Of a stretch of 64,000 nucleotides of DNA, positions 48,041 to 61,099 are shown piece after piece. Location of the stretch: contig CM035225.1 in NCBI GenBank assembly GCA_020226215.1, positions 15,387,868 through 15,451,867 on the forward strand, given 5' to 3'. The position numbers and the translations under genes are program-made. The notes beneath the pieces were generated by a model that made no database searches, was not told the origin of the DNA, and was given only the letters and a program-made list of their open reading frames with translations. Positions within the stretch are counted from its first letter, which is position 1, and each line of letters begins with the position of its first letter. This DNA is from Sindora glabra. Taxonomy: Eukaryota > Streptophyta > Magnoliopsida > Fabales > Fabaceae.

Positions 48041-49220
48041 TTATTGGATTAAATGGTGCATGATACCAATGAGGTATCTTAGACCCTTCCTTTTTGTGCT
48101 TTGTTTTTGTTTTTAACTTTGAAGCGTTTTGCTCGCTTTTGAAGGATTTAGATTCAGATTTGGGAAAACAGGTATTCATGCATTTGTTGCACTTGCAGCT
48201 ATCAATGTGGCAATGCTCTAACTAATATTATCTTCTTAGTTTTTTTTTTTTTTCAAATTATAGGAGTGGCAATCCATTTAATATATATATGTATGATTCT
48301 GGATTTGAATTCCAAACATAATAGATATTAAAATTCTTAAAGCATTATTAAGTGTTATTACACCACTATAATCTAGCATTATCCTCTTACTTTGAGGTCC
48401 GTTTGTTTCACAAAAATTATTTTTCATCAAAAAATCTCATTTATGCACATAAATGAATAGGAAATATGCAATTTGTATATATTGACTAAAAAATCATGAG
48501 GGTAAAGATAATTTCAAAGAAATGTTTGTATATTTCAATTATAATATATATTTTTACTCTCAGCCAATAGTGAGAAGTCACTAACAATTTTTTATGAATC
48601 AAAAATTAAAAAAGAAATACAGGTTTTTTATAAATATAAACTATTAGATTAAATGATGTATGACACCAATGAAGTATCTTAGAACCTTTCTTTTTATGCT
48701 TTGTTTTTGTTTTTAACTTTGAAGCCCTCGCTTCTAAAGGGTTTAGATTTAGGAAAATAGGTAATCATGCATTTGTTGCCCTTGCAATTATCAATGTGGC
48801 AATGCCTTAACTAATGCTATCCTTTTACATTTTTTTTAAACAGTAAAATTGATAATTCACCTAATGCACATGCATAACTTTGGATTTAAACTCCAAATAT
48901 AATAGCAAGTAAAATCTTTAAAATAGTATTAAGTGTTATTACACCACTATAATGCTAGCATTATCTTCTTTCTTTTAGGTTTGTTTGTTTCACAAAAATA
49001 TCTTTTATAAAAAAATCTTATTTATGTCCATAAATAAATAGGAAATATGGCATTTGTATATATTAATTTAAAAATCATGAGGGGAAAGATAATTTCTAAG
49101 ATATGCTTGTATATTTCAATTATAATATGTATCTTTACTCTCAATTAATAATGAGAAGCCACTTACAATTTTTGATGTATCAAAAATTAAAAAAAATACA
49201 ATTTTTAATGAATGTAAATT
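48041..49220. repeat. Tandem duplication, about 600-base unit, two copies
   Basis: 48041-48640 and 48641-49220 match in order along their length: ATTAAATGRTGYATGAYACC at the start, then CATGCATTTGTTG, AAGTGTTATTACACCACTAT and GGAAATATG.(C)ATTTGTATATATT, ending in CAAAAATTAAAAAA. They differ by many substitutions and small indels, so the duplication is old. No coding frame is seen. Confidence 0.85.
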
Positions 49221-49465
49221 TCACAAATTTGACAATGAGCTTGTCATTAATTGAGAGTAAAGACATGTTATAGATAGAGGATACAAGAAATTATCTTTTA
49301 AAATAAAAGATGTTAATTTTCATGATAATCTTTGTATTTAATATTACTATTATAAAATTGAAACTTTATATTGGTAGATAGATGTCAATAAGAGGTAAAA
49401 TCAATGTCTATATTAACACATAATATTTTTAAAATTATTAAAACTAATAAAATGATAGTTAATAA

Positions 49466-50175
49466 ATACAATGAAAGTCTATTTGGACATGTTGATATTC
49501 TTGAAATTCTTGAGAAACTAAAAATAATGATTTTTTACTTAACTCGCATCATAATATACAATATTTAAAGGTTATTAGAAAAACAAGAAAACTTAAGATG
49601 TTGATTTTAGAATTAACTGATGTATATTTGCACTTGATTGTATTTTTGGAATTATTAAAAAATTTAAAATAATTTTTTACTTAAAATGATTAATTGATGT
49701 ATATTAAGACATTAATTTTAGAATTAATTAATATATATTTGGACATGATTGCATTTTTAAAATCATTAAAAAACTTAAAATGATTTTTTTACTTAATTGA
49801 TATTATAATGCATGGCATTTTAAGTTTGCTAGGAAAACTAAAAAAACTTAAAACATTAATTTTAGAATTAATCAATATTTATATGAATATAATGATATTT
49901 TTTAAAATTATTAGATAACTTAAGGTGATTTTTTATTTAGTCGATATTATAATATATGACATTTAACAATTGTTAGAAAAATGAAGAAACTTAAAATATT
50001 AGTTTAAAATGAACTGCATTTATTTGGATATGGTGCCATTTTCTAAATTATTAGAAAGCTTAAAATATTAAGTTTTTTATTTAACCATCATCATAATGTA
50101 AAGCATTTAAAGATTGTTAAAAAAATGAAAAAAATTTAAGATATCAATTTTAGAATTAATCAAAATCTAAAGATA
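49466..50175. repeat. Minisatellite with a period of about 144 bases, about 4.7 copies
   Basis: TTTTAGAATTAAT-like anchors recur at about 49604, 49715, 49860, 50003 and 50147. Three successive intervals are 143-145 bases; one is shortened to about 111. Each unit also contains a GAATTATTAGAAA.CTTAAAAT.ATTTTTTACTTAA.-like block and a CATAATATA..ATTTAAAG block. AT-rich, non-coding. Confidence 0.75.
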
Positions 50176-50189
50176 TTGTAAAAGTATAG

Positions 50190-51580
50190 TAAAAACCCCA
50201 AATGTGTTGATAATTTTGCACTATAAATAAAGTGCATTTTTTTATCTCATTATCAATCTTATCCTTCTTATTTATTTTTAAACTTAATCTTCATCTTTGT
50301 TTAACTTTTTCTCTAAAACCTTAGTTGTCCTTAATCCTTCACCACACTCAGTGAGCTATTAATACTCTTTTAATTAACAACAAGTATAAATGTCACAACT
50401 GTCTAGGTCATGAATGGCATGAAACTCGTTTCCTAATTTTCACTAGGCTAGATTATCCTAACCTTGATATTACAACACAGATACTAAAAAAAATTGATTT
50501 ATATATATAAAGAATATCAATAATATTTACAAAGGTGTTTATAAAGTCACAAGTTTAAACATTCCTACAAGGCTCAATATTTCTAATTACTAACTAAATC
50601 TAATCATGGTTCTTCAATATTTTTAATTACTTAAGACCAATTAGTTAATTATATAATCATCTATTCCCTCAACTATTCCCTTCCAAAATGCATTTTCTGA
50701 GGTATAATTGGCTATATAATTGATTATCACATAAAAAATTTGTAGAACTTTAAATTTTTTTTTATTCATCTATCTTAAATAAGGTATCCATTTGACCATT
50801 AACCATTATACAATTATAATTACATTCCAACAACACATGAATGAAGCCATTACCTACATCAAATCAAGCTGTTTCCATCAATCAATACAAAAATCAAATA
50901 TTTATATTCAAATGGTCATAAAACTCAAAATAAGAAACTCAACTTAAATTTCTAAGTTTCTTAAGATTTAAAAATAACTAATGGAGTATCCACTCACATA
51001 TATAAAAAAGAATATTAAGAAGTTATTTTTTATGCCTTTTAACTTTAATTACTCCAAAAATTAAAGATTATTTTAGTAAAGATTCCTAATTTTTATGAAA
51101 TCAAGATAACCCTTTTCCCTATTAAAACCTAAGAAGAAGAAGAAGAGTTAATCTAAAAAAGATGAACTTCTTACTTAGCTTGGCTGAAAAATTGAGCAAA
51201 CTTGATGATTTCTTACCTTAAATTGATAACAGGAACAGGAAACAGTAAAGAGGGTTAGGGGAAAGATGAGGCAATAAGGAGAAGTGGCCATAAAAATGAG
51301 AAATAGTGTCATTAAGGGCATTTTAAAACTTTTCTTTAAATCTTTTCCATATTCACTTATGCTAACTCCAAACTTTATACTTTATTACTCTATTTAACTT
51401 TCTCATCCATTACCTATAACGTTCATGCTCTTCTATTTATTAAATTATCAACTTCATTTTATTTAATAATTCAAATATAAAATTTTTGACAACTTTATTT
51501 ATTAATTATCTCAATTATTTTTCTCACAAAATAAATTTTAATTTACTATATTTTAGAGAAGGTCTAACAGTACTATGATT
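50190..51580. other. Intergenic, unidentified
   Basis: No gene is recognised. A (GAA)n run lies near 51132. Sequence near 50340-50470 and 51120-51310 is less AT-rich and may be old retroelement LTR, but no ends or coding motifs were found. Confidence 0.35.
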
Positions 51581-51584
51581 GTAT

Positions 51585-53030
51585 GTGATTCTTTTCACTT
51601 TAGGAGACTTTTCTAGCTTTTCTTTTTACTCTTGTTTTAACTCTATCTAGATTTGGAAAATGTTAGCTTTTACTTTGAAGGTGCATTCTAGCATGCATAG
51701 GGCTTAAACCTATGCATGGGTACAATAGGTGTGCAGCAGAATGAGAGACATTAAATCTGCAAATGGGCTATATATACCATTGATTGGAAAAACTATGTGA
51801 AGGAATAGGCAAATATGAAAAGTGGCCCATAACTATTGGAATTTCCTTGTAAGGCTCCATGAGAAGGACTTGAAATCTAACTCAACAACATACATTGCTA
51901 GTTAGAAAAATTGAATATTATACGCATATGTAATTTAAATTTTATTTTTTAAAATCATAGCATTTATTGAGAAAATAAATTTATATATAAAGGTGTGAAA
52001 ATAAAAATTAGGAGTAATATTGTTAAATCTAAATTGTCATATTGTGTATACAAGATTCCTCCTCTAACAATGGCCTACAAATTGAGTTGCATATAGCTAA
52101 CCGTCCACCAAGGCTCCATTTCAATGTTTACTAATAAACAACCAAGTGAAGATGAATTTTCTTTTCAATTCCTAGTATCAATCCAATGTGTCAATTGATT
52201 AATACTTTAGGGAACATTTTATAATGTTAAAAAAATTATAGGGTCAAATTATATAATATTTAGGCTTTATAAGTTACACATGTGAATTAATCTCCTTGCA
52301 CCATGCACCTTATGTTTTAATGCACCATATGTCTTATTTGCACCCTACATACCACCTTACTTTGAAGTCTTATAATTTAGAATGATTTAGATTTAGGTAA
52401 ACAAATATTCATGCATTTGCTGCACTTATAGCTACTAAGGGTATGAATAAGTCAAGCAATCTATCAAGAGTTTATGGTTTAACTTACATATAACATAGTC
52501 TAACCTCATTTATCTAAATAAGTCAAGTCAAAGCTCATAAATAAATTTATTTAAATAAATAGATCGAGCCTAACTTCTTTAGGTTCAATTCATAAGCTTA
52601 TTAGGTCACTTTATTTAATTATTAATATACTTATAAATTATAAATAATATACATTATATATATAATATGAATATTTTAATACATACATATATAGGCTTAC
52701 TTATGCTATTGGATAATTTTATGTCTTAAAAAAAAGATCTAACCTATTGGCAACTTTGAAAGACTATTATTCAAAATAGGCTAACAGGTTACGTCAGGTT
52801 AAGTCAAGCCAAGCCAAGCCAAGCTAAGCTTTTTTAATAGATTAAATTAAGCCTGAATTTTGACTTTATATAAGTTAATAGGCCATATTTAAGCTAATGA
52901 TTTAAAAAGCAAACATGACCTATTTAGAATAAAATCAAACTTAGAATATCCTATTTATAACCTTAATAGCTATCAATCTGCTAGTTAATACTATGCACTT
53001 AGTTTTCTTTTCTTCTTTCATTCTTTTTTT
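51585..53030. repeat. Broken third copy of the 48-kb repeat, with insertions
   Basis: Sequence at 51585-51680 (GTATGTGATTCTTTTCACTT) resembles 47890-47960. Sequence at 52375-52435 (GATTTAGATTTAGGTAAAC, ATGCATTTGCTGCACTT) resembles 48150-48200. After 52966 it resumes with AGCTATCAAT..G...TAACTAATA-like sequence. Unrelated sequence fills 51690-52350, and a hAT-type element fills 52436-52965. Confidence 0.5.
52436..52965. mobile_element. Nonautonomous hAT-type element, 530 bases
   Basis: Ends TAAGGGTATGAATAAG and, reverse-complemented, TAAGGTTATAAATAGG form imperfect terminal inverted repeats. Eight-base flanks ATAGCTAC (52428-52435) and ATAGCTAT (52966-52973) are a target duplication with one change. 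The related copies at 48.2 and 48.8 kb have the empty site (CAGCTATCAATG, CAATTATCAATG). Subterminal AAGCC repeats (AAGTCAAGCCAAGCCAAGCC near 52801) support the hAT type. No transposase. Confidence 0.72.
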
Positions 53031-54700
53031 TCTTTTTCTTTTCTTCTTCTTTTTTTTTTTTACATTGAGGGAGTATCTATTATACACTACTTTTTAGTAG
53101 CATAGGTTTACATTAATAAATTATTGATCATAATTTAATTAATTTTAAGTAGAATTTGTTATTATTTTAAAATTGATTAAATCATAATTATTGATTTAAT
53201 AGTGTAAAATTTATACCACTGAAAAATTATTTCACTGTTGATTTGTTCCTTGAAGTAAATTCGTGACATAAGTGTTTTAAATCAAGTTGCTATTGTAGTT
53301 TCAGTGAAAATAAGAAAAAATGACAAATTAAAATGTACAAATAAGTTGCTTCAATACCAGTACAAAGTCAAAATATTTTATCAAAAAATTATATGGGTCA
53401 CCACTATGTTAGTAATATACTAATATATTATTAAATTTGATTGTTGATTTTAACTTAAAAAAAAACTTAATACATAAAAAGATTTGATAGTGTACCTCTA
53501 TACTATTGCATCAGTAGTATACTGTAATCTCTTCTTATTTTATTTTATTTGTCTTTCTTGCAAATTACAATATTAGATCTTCTCTTGCCAATTAATGTAC
53601 TTGAAATAGGATTATGTATATACATGTGAGTGATAATATGTGGAAATCGCCCTATTCTCTTGTGGAGCACCTGAGAATTTTGTAAAATGTTAATACAAAA
53701 CATTAAAGCATTATTAGAGACACTCCTGGCGAAAACTCAAAGCACTTTTTACTCACATTTAATGAGTCTTACATTATATTAGGACTCATCTTATGTAAGA
53801 GGAAGTGTCTGCAAGAGGGTGACTTCTCGACAGTGATGGTCTTTTTTTTTTCCAGTTCTTTCACATTATTATATAGTGTCGTAACAGAGACCATTTCAAC
53901 CCAAACATTGACTTGTATTTGTAAACTCTATTTCTATTGGAAAATTCATACATAGGGCTTATAAAACGGGTTTAGGCCCACCAACCAAATAAATCAGCTC
54001 AGTTAGCAAACCTTTGGGCCAACCTGGACCCAACTATTAATGTGGTACTTTCAGTGCTCCGAGACAATTTGGAACATAAATTGCTTGAATATTCAATTAG
54101 AAGCACAAAGTAATTGCCCACAGTTGCAGTAGTCACATTTTATCACTTATTTTTACTTTCACATCCTCTCACATAGATAAACAGAATCTACTATTAACTT
54201 TACATCTTCTATGATAAGACGTGGCATTTCCACGTCCACTTTTAAATATGAAATTAAAATTATTTTTTTTAACAACAATGAATATTATATCTCTATATCC
54301 ACTTTTAAGCACAGAAATAAATCTTTAATTAATTTGTATTAAGTAATTGTTTTCAAATGAGAAAACTAGCGTTATGCACTACACTCTTCTTTTTTCAAGT
54401 TACAATTACCATTCATAAATAAATTGCCAACAAGGGGCAACTTTTGATGCCAAATCTGCAAAATTCATCTATTACATTTTAACATATTATACAACCATAT
54501 CTAATTTCAACCCAATATTGTCTCATGGGAAAACCACTTGATGAACAAAACAAAAGTAAAATTCCATGAACCTAATAAAAGTTGTAAGTTTATTCTACTT
54601 TAAATACATAACATAAACAGAGTTAAAAATCTACATGTGAACAACACAACAAGCAATGATCCTTATTTGATAAAGAATAAAAGAAACCAAGCTCAATGAA
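53030..54700. other. Intergenic
   Basis: A pyrimidine tract lies at 52995-53060. No gene is recognised up to the 3' end of the ALKBH9-type gene; 54540-54700 is probably its 3'UTR. Confidence 0.4.
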
Positions 54701-54704
54701 GTTC

Positions 54705-57700
54705 TCATCTCCTGCGTCCATGTCCATTTTGATTGACCTTCAATTTGCTAAAGCTGCCATTAAGAGTTGGAAACTCATCTTCTTCTGGACCCAAGTCAAA
54801 TCTTGTACTCTTCCTGGCCGAAACAGATTCATTTCTTTGATACTTCTGCTGTTGGATTTCTGAGTTCCTGAGTTCATCGGGCCTAGTCTCAGATTTGTTA
54901 ATGTGTGAACGGTTAAGTGGCTTAATTCCCACAAGCTCAGGGTCGGGAGAAAAGTTGTAAGGTAATTTACTCTCATCCATTTTTCTGAAGGTAATAGAAA
55001 TCCTGCAAGATGATAATCAAATGACTGAGAAAACCATACAGTAAAAACCGCAAAGAAGTTCAACTCTAATTTCATTCTGGAGACCAACCTCTTTTCATGT
55101 ACAGATGGTATGCAGTGTTTAGCAACATCAGCTCCATTGCCGTTAAAAATTAGCACTGACCTGTATTATTAAAAGATGATTAGAATGTCTAATGACAGAC
55201 CATTTTAAGTTCTCATACATAAATATGTTTATGGTCCCATATTTATGTTTTCTGATACATATTCTTGCAGTGTGTCCAATTCTAGTATTCTTAGATTCTG
55301 CTATGTCTTTGTGCTTGTGTTGTACCGCACCCATGTCTGTATCCATTCTTATTAGCCTATAAGACTATATAACTAATAGACACATCCAGTTAACACAGTC
55401 CAGATTTGAATTTCACACCAATGATATAATTTCTGTAAAAAGATAGAAGAAAGGAAAGCTTACCCCACAGGCAAAGGAATAGAAACAGGCCCTGAGAACT
55501 CTCCAGGACTGACAATTTTCAATTTGGAACCAAATAATATGTCACACTCAGACAACAATGAAACGGTACAGAATGGTCGCACAAAATCATGGTGGTCGAT
55601 GTGAGGAGGTATGCAATCCCCTTCATCGTATATGTTGACAATACAACTATCAGGAACGCATGTTGAAGGCAGTATGTGCCATCTAACCATCCGCTTTATA
55701 ATTTGCTTGAACAGAGGGGGCAGTGGATCAACCATCTCGTTTCTAATTATGCCGGGCGGATTGCCATCTTTGTCCTGTAAGATTTGAAAAAAAATGAAAT
55801 GACAAAAAGCTGGAGACATGCAATAGCATGATCTGATAGAGTTGGGAGGTTGGAAATTATGTCATACCTCTGCATAATTGTAGCAGCAACCAAATTGTAT
55901 TGTCACTCTTCCTTTTCCACGCATCCACTTCCTAGGTTCTGAATATGTACGGTCTGCAAAGTGACCAAATGATTTAGGTTTTTAAGTATCAAAACTTGAA
56001 AATTAGTATCTGTTAAACGCGTTCAAAATTTGGATTTCGAACAAACTGCAAATAAAAGAATGATGGATTCTTTGATACCACAGTGAATTGATCTTTCCAG
56101 TTGAACGCCAAAATAACTAATGCCCTATTGTTCATTTATGGGAAATATGCAAAGAAGGGAAGAATGAGAGTTATAAAGGGTATATGTTTTGTCGGAAAAT
56201 GACGAGGTTTTGAAAAATGTTTTCTGGGTTTATGATATTTGGTGATCTAATCAAATAAAAGCATGATTTATTCGACTGAGAAGGTAACCTTTGATAGGAC
56301 AAAGCAACTCCTTTTATTGCATAACAGAAGTTGTTTATTTTGTGAGTGTTGCACATGAAATTTTCTGCACTTCTTCAAAACAAATGCCTTTCATATCAAC
56401 GCCAAACAATCGAAAATTTTCATTTTTTTAATGTAAAAAATTGTTTTCTGTTGAACAGATTTCCTTTATCATGCAATTTTCATCCCAACAAACCCACTAC
56501 TAATTTTCCAACCTGCGCTACTATAATTTGAAAGTCGCAGTGCATGTAACCAGGAGTACATAATACAGAATAAAAAATGCAACAAACATGGAAACTATGG
56601 CTCCATTTATTATGGTGAAAAACATGGTGAAAAATGTTCTATATATTCCATGCTAAATATAAGGAATTTGGTAGAAGATTCTATTAACATGGCTTTAAAT
56701 ATCATATTTTTTAGATTTAGTAATAAAGTATGGAGATATTATATTACTTATTTATCTATATAAGAGTATGTGTGAAATTTTCTTATGAAAGATATCTTTC
56801 AAGAAACAAACAAATCTTATATGAATCTAAAATATCCAACATAATATGATTTCAACAAAAAAATCAAAATCTGAAATAATTAAGAGTGTGTTTGAATATG
56901 TTTTTATTTTTATATTTTTTAAAAATCATTTTCAAAAGCTGTTTTTAAAAATTATTTTCTTATTCTCAAAAATTATTTTTAGATCGAAGAAAAATTAAGA
57001 TTAAAAGGTGATTAATATTGTAAATAAAAAAATATTTTATTTAATTAAAAATAAAAAAATAAATTTAGAAAAAAATTAAAAATTATTTATATTTTCTTTT
57101 TTTTAATTTACATATTTAAAGAATAATTTTTAAAAATAAATTGTAAAAACAAATTGTTAAACAGATTCTTTTATTTTTTAAAATAAAAAACTGTTTTTAA
57201 AAACAGAAAACAAACACAGCCTAAAGTACTAAAAGAGGAAAGCATGAGAATGAAATTCACAAGTCGCAACATACCTCTAAGCTGCCCGTTTCTTCCCATC
57301 CTTTGCAACCTATAAACATAGTCAACAATCTTTTGCTGTTCCTCAACATTGAAAACCTTAATATGAAGTTCAAGCCCTTGAAGTACATTTGTTGCCACTC
57401 CTTTCACTCTTTCAATGTGAACAAAGTCCTTTTTCCTTCCAATCAGAGAAAATCTAACACGCTCCTTTTCCTCCTCTGATAGCTTGGTTTCAATTGAAAA
57501 ATCTCCGCCAAGACCATCATTGAGTAACAGATCAAAATCGGATTTCTCGAAACGCCGGTTGCTATGATCCAAAGATCTTGGTGGAAAATCACGTCTGTTA
57601 CGCTTTGTCTGGGAAATAGGTTCCTGTTTTTGGAAGGAGTTCCGCGGACCGTCTCTGTCCCATTGTTTTGCAGGCCTTCTGTCGAAAGACTCTGAAGCAT

Positions 57701-58800
57701 TGCCATTTCTATGCATGTGAGACGCATCTCTAGAATGTCTAGTGCCTTCATCAGGATATGATGATTCATTAAGCTTTCCTACAAATCATGACCAGAAGCA
57801 CTAAATTAATGGCAAAAAAAATTTATATATATATATATATAAAAGTTAATGCAATTGAGGCTCGTATGTTTAGAAGTATTTTTATATCTTATAATTAGAT
57901 AAAAAATGATTTCTATATCCTTGTTAATGGAGGAACACCAAACTTATTATATGTAACATTATACATATTAATTATATTTTATCATCTTGAAATTTTATAA
58001 TTGTATTTTAGATATTTTCACTAAAATAAATGAAGTTGATAGTCTTCTCTCTCTCTCTTTTCTTTTGTTCAAAATTAGGAGGCCAAAAATAAGAAAATCC
58101 AAGACAACATGGAATACCACTATCTGATAATTTTCTTTTGTTGGTGTGGCATAGAGTTTTCTTAATTTGTTCTTAGCTTTTAAAGTCATAACTAATTTGT
58201 TAGAAAAAAATATCAAAGTTTTCCATTTAGAGCTAAAAGCTATATATAGGATAAGCATAAAAAATCTCTAACTCCAATTATGAAAAAAGAGCAAAAAGTA
58301 TTCATAAACAGATAGGTTTCAGGTTTGCTTGAGGACTGATATTCACAAACTTATCAAGAGATATGAACAATAATAATGTCAGCAAACCTACAACAAATCA
58401 AAAGGAAAAATAAAAAGATCATATGCCACAAAAGCGCAATAATGGAAGATAAAAACAACAGGTGAATTAAATCTCCTAAAGAAAATCGTTTAAAACAAAA
58501 TATAAAAAGCAAACAATTTTTTTTGAAATTAGGACCTCCAACATATTATCAAGTATTGCTGTATCATGGCTTCAAAGTGAGAGATAGAAAACAAAGAAAG
58601 GGATTCAAAGAGAGAGAAAAGAATTTCTTACTTTTGTGGAAGCTTCTAATACGAGCAAGAATAAGGTCCTCGCAGTGGTGGCAGAAACCATCAGAGAGAA
58701 CCTCCAGAATCTCCTCTTTCTTGAGAGAACTCAGCATCTCCATTACGGACTGTTCGGCTGTTTCAGCCACAGACTCCTTTTCAGCCTCTTCCGAGCTCAT
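54705..58800 (-). CDS. ALKBH9-type RNA N6-methyladenosine demethylase (2OG-Fe(II) oxygenase)
   Basis: Six minus-strand exons, 58800-58632, 57778-57275, 55953-55868, 55774-55464, 55160-55089 and 55002-54705, join in frame to 479 aa. Residues 1-56 hold an acidic N-terminus; 57-150 are basic and low in complexity. The AlkB-like domain follows: RTYSEPRKWMRGKGRVTIQF (226-245), then PPHIDHHDF with the iron ligands H311 and D313, and AKHCIP with the third ligand H372. RISITFR gives R381 and R387, the RxxxxxR pair that binds 2-oxoglutarate. All catalytic residues are present. The C-terminal tail ends LKVNQNGHGRRR. Arabidopsis ALKBH9B, the best known relative, removes m6A from RNA in the cytoplasm; the same role is inferred here. 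The start is the first ATG in frame; the codon 18 bases upstream is TTG. The fifth intron has a weak donor (GTTGGT). Intron 2 holds transposon copies. Confidence 0.92.
56600..56850. repeat. Dispersed repeat, copy 2, in ALKBH9-type intron 2
   Basis: Shares ordered motifs with 38815-39080 (ATGCTAAATATAAG..., AATAAAGTATGGAGATATTA). Confidence 0.5.
56884..57221. mobile_element. Tourist-like MITE, 338 bases, in ALKBH9-type intron 2
   Basis: Ends GAGTGTGTTTG and, reverse-complemented, GGCTGTGTTTG form terminal inverted repeats. A TAA direct repeat flanks both sides (56881-56883, 57222-57224). A TAA target duplication fits PIF/Harbinger-derived Tourist elements. It ends about 50 bases from the exon 2 splice donor. 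Confidence 0.68.
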
Positions 58801-59031
58801 CGGAGAAAACTGTCTCAAAGGCCTGAGTTTAAAATAAAAGCAAGGGTTGACTCACACGACGACTCGGAAATTACAAGGCAATGGTGTGAAATAAAGACGA
58901 GAGAGAGAGAGAGAGAGCAAAACTGTGGGTTCTGTGGCTGTTTCCGTGAAAAGAAAAACCAAACAATGGTCTTCAGAAAAATAGAAGAGTTACTTAGGTT
59001 GTCTGAGAATTTGTTGTGTGGTCTATTTATA
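58801..59031 (-). promoter_or_regulatory. Promoter and 5'UTR of the ALKBH9-type gene
   Basis: On the minus strand TATAAATA lies at 59031-59024, so transcription probably starts near 58995. The leader of about 195 bases contains a CT repeat on the transcribed sense strand (GA run at 58897-58917 on the plus strand). TSS inferred. Confidence 0.55.
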
Positions 59032-59079
59032 ATAAGAATTTTTATATTTTTACTTCTCCCACTAAACAAAGGATATTTT

Positions 59080-60920
59080 TAGTGTTAAAAAAATTTAAAA
59101 ACATATTTATCTCACAAATTAATAAATAAAGAATTAAATTGATAATTAATTATTTTTTAACGGTAAGAATGTTTAAACACACATAGAAATGAGAAATAAA
59201 ATTTGAAATATAAAGAAAGGTATAAAATTTTTTATTTAATTATTATTATTTTATTAAGTAAGAATAACAGCAATAAGAATGTTTAAACATACACGTAAAA
59301 ATGAGAGATGGAATTTGAAATATAGCAAAAGGCATAAAATTTTCGAATTAATCATTATTTTATTATTAAGTAAGAATAATAACAGGTCTTATATTCTAAA
59401 AAGTGTTTTTTTTTTTCAAATACGGTTATTTTAGATTCCCTGTGTTTGGCAGAGTACCTGCAATTTTGTGCGCCGGCTGTGGCTGACGTGAGTAGGGGGA
59501 CAAAAGTCACAAGTTTAAGGATAGAAATAAATCTTGTCAATTAATTGGTAATTATCTTCACACTTTCCAAACTTTCTTTCTTTTAGGAATATATTGGTAC
59601 AATTTTGTGGCACCATGCTTTTTTATTTTTTTTTCTACATTAAGCCATCTTGATGTTTGCTTTGCGGCCAAAATACATGAAATTTATAAAAGGACAAGTA
59701 AATTAAAGCTATGATTACTTTTAATCCAACGTGGGTCCTCAATTTTTTTACCCAAATTTAAACTAATTTCCTACTATAGAGTTGAAAGCTAAGGAAATTT
59801 TATTTTTTTTATATAAAGAAAGAAGTAATATATATAATTATATTTTATGATTGAAAAAATAACATTTAGAATTATCACAAGGGAAAAAATATTTTTTTAT
59901 AAAGAAGAGAAATTTATCTTTTATTAAATCTCTTACATTCAATATTATATATTTAAATTATTTTTTATTATTTTATAATTATATTTTTAAATAGATATTT
60001 TCTATTAAAATAAATGAAACTTTAAACATGTAATAAAGCCTTCGTATTTGTCATGTTATAAGATTGATATTAAATCAAGTCCAATAAATGGTTTTAAATT
60101 ACATTTTTAAAGATATCTTTATTGAGAGAGGTTTACAATGTATTGCTCCCACCTAATATGATTAATTTCATACTTATTAAAAAAATTTCAGAGACACCTA
60201 GATGTGAACAAAAAAAAATTATATTAAATTAATTAAGTTTTTGAAAATTGAAATAAAAAATTCAATTAAATAATGTGTTTTTATAATTTTACGTAAACAT
60301 AATTATATTTTTATAATTTTATAATTAATACTATTAGTATCCTATTTTTACTCTTGTAATAATTATTTGTCTATCCTCTCACACAATCCAAAATTAAATA
60401 TATATTTGACATTATTAAAGCAAAATTTAACAATCAGCTTTAATAATTTTAATTCATTTTAATCTAACAAGTGAACGAAAAAGAATAATTATAACAAAAA
60501 TAAAAATCAATGACCAATAATGCTATTTATAAAATTTAAAAGATATAATAGTCATCATCTTTATAAATAAGGAACTAATATTATATTTAGTTTATAATTT
60601 TGCATTAGTATTTTCTTATAATGCAAGAAATAAATAATGAAAGAAAGAATCTTAATTTGTTTCCCCTGTAACCAAGACATCGCCTTAGTTGATAAGGATG
60701 TTATATTGAAACACTAATCAAGTATTTCTCTTAAGTCATATTATGATATAAGTGATGATAACTACTTGCTTTATTTAAATAATCGGCCGCTACTTTTCAA
60801 GGTCTGTTTCTGTTAGCATTTTTTTTTTTTTTGGATTTCTGCTAATCACATTATAAATACAAAAGATTTGTTCCAATCTCATTATCATTTTTATTTCTTA
60901 TTTTCTAATATCTAATTAAA
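59080..60920. other. Intergenic, AT-rich
   Basis: No gene is recognised. A near-repeat of TAAGAATG.TTAAACA.ACA...AAATGAGA occurs at about 59164-59200 and 59273-59310, followed by similar sequence, suggesting a small duplication of about 110 bases. Confidence 0.45.
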
Positions 60921-60924
60921 GTTC

Positions 60925-61092
60925 CCTTCATAATTATTAATTTAAGTATTGAAATGCCCACGATGACTTTTCATTCACCAAATCTTGATTTAAAATTTTA
61001 AAACTTTTAACTAGTGATAAACCTTCATAGTTATTAATTCAAGTATTAAAATGCCCATAATGAATTTTCTTTCACCAAATCTTGATTTAAAC
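60925..61092. repeat. Tandem duplication, about 98-base unit
   Basis: CTTCATAATTATTAATTTAA (about 60926) and CTTCATAGTTATTAATTCAA (about 61023) start two copies that share AAATGCCCA.(A/G)ATGA and TTCACCAAATCTTGATTTAA. Confidence 0.85.
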
Positions 61093-61099
61093 TTGTGCC

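Noticed and set aside
58636..59082. Plus-strand 148-aa ORF
   Set aside because: Antisense to exon 1 and 5'UTR of the ALKBH9-type gene; no motif.
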